Assembly: GCA_002869305.1 (NCBI GenBank)
Contig: PKTC01000381.1
Span: forward strand, 1-6,586
From: Marinilabiliales bacterium
GTDB taxonomy: Bacteria > Bacteroidota > Bacteroidia > Bacteroidales > UBA12077
Reading direction: 5' to 3'
DNA: 6,586 bases
In this document: positions 6,451 to 6,586 of the stretch, one piece after another
Layout: the number at the start of each line of letters is the position of its first letter
Numbering within the stretch: position 1 is the first letter of the stretch
Program-made: the position numbers and the translations under genes
The notes under the pieces: model-generated
What the model saw: only the letters and a program-made list of their open reading frames with translations
Told to the model about the DNA's origin: nothing
The model's database searches: none

Positions 6451-6488
6451 AAGAAGAGCTAAGAGATTATACTCTTTTAGCTTTTCTT
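6451..6488. terminator. Hairpin terminator between convergent genes, possibly bidirectional
   Basis: The left arm AAGAAGAGCTAAGAG (6451-6465) pairs with the right arm CTCTTTTAGCTTTTCTT (6472-6488), with one G-U wobble, a 2-base bulge and a 6-base loop. It lies exactly between the stop codons of the permease (6442) and the opposing gene (6490). On the minus strand the stem is followed by the T-rich run TTTTTTCTTATT, a good intrinsic terminator for that gene. On the plus strand the T-tract is part of the stem arm (CTTTTCTT), so termination of the permease transcript is likely weaker. Confidence 0.7.
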
Positions 6489-6489
6489 G

Positions 6490-6586
6490 CTATAAATTAT
6501 CTAAACAAATAGAAAAATCGTTAAAATCTTTATCACTGCCTTGGAGGTAAAGCTTTCCATCTTTTTCTACAAAATCATACATTTCA
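6490..6586 (-). CDS. C-terminal end of an unrecognised gene, truncated by window edge
   Basis: The minus strand is open from the window edge to TAG at 6492-6490 and gives 31 residues. They include EMYDFVEKDGKLYLQGSD and end SICLDNL. The frame stops directly before the terminator hairpin, as expected of a real gene end, and the DGKLYLQG stretch looks like ordinary protein sequence (a beta-hairpin-like pattern). Too little is present to name a family. Its start lies beyond the window, and it is convergent with the permease. Its use of TAG as a stop bears on the kinase TAG. Confidence 0.55.
   Translation of the reverse strand, partial: EMYDFVEKDGKLYLQGSDKDFNDFSICLDNL

Noticed and set aside
1..6586. 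Mobile element, CRISPR array, tRNA, rRNA or riboswitch
   Set aside because: No terminal inverted repeats, transposase motifs, regular direct repeats or recognisable RNA folds were seen by eye on either strand.

Overview
The window is AT-rich DNA that looks like a member of the Bacteroidota. The signs are a 783-residue double-module MacB/FtsX permease of the type common in that phylum, a short RsmI-like methylase typical of it, two copies of the promoter octamer TATCTTTG (consensus TAnnTTTG), and an absence of clear Shine-Dalgarno sequences. I cannot place it below phylum level. Protein calls rest on motif recognition by eye; no database search was run.

Layout from left to right. Positions 1-342 (+) hold the C-terminal part of a SiaC-family (DUF1987) regulatory phosphoprotein whose start lies outside the window. 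A 140-base convergent gap (343-482) contains a bulged hairpin and a 14-bp palindrome. Three minus-strand genes follow. In transcription order they are an NtrC-type sigma-54 response regulator (3914-2541), a membrane histidine kinase overlapping it by 14 bases (2554-1223), and a short RsmI-like SAM methyltransferase (1190-483). Divergently, 4091-6442 (+) encodes a MacB-like ABC transporter permease. A hairpin terminator at 6451-6488 separates it from the tail of an unrecognised minus-strand gene (6490 to the window edge).

The regulator, kinase and permease look like one functional unit: a two-component system facing a putative target. The 176-base divergent region supports this. It has a perfect 8-bp inverted repeat (3961-3979) and, about 75 bases further on, a -24/-12-like element (4043-4058) just before the permease. 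This is the spacing expected of an enhancer-bound activator and a sigma-54 promoter.

The most notable anomaly is in the kinase gene. An in-frame TAG (codon 195, 1970-1972) separates the membrane/PAS half from the HisKA/ATPase half, and the reading frame is otherwise intact with all catalytic motifs kept. This could be a recent nonsense mutation, a sequence error, or a split or recoded kinase. I see no mobile element, CRISPR array, tRNA or rRNA, and no clear sign of a wholly new system.
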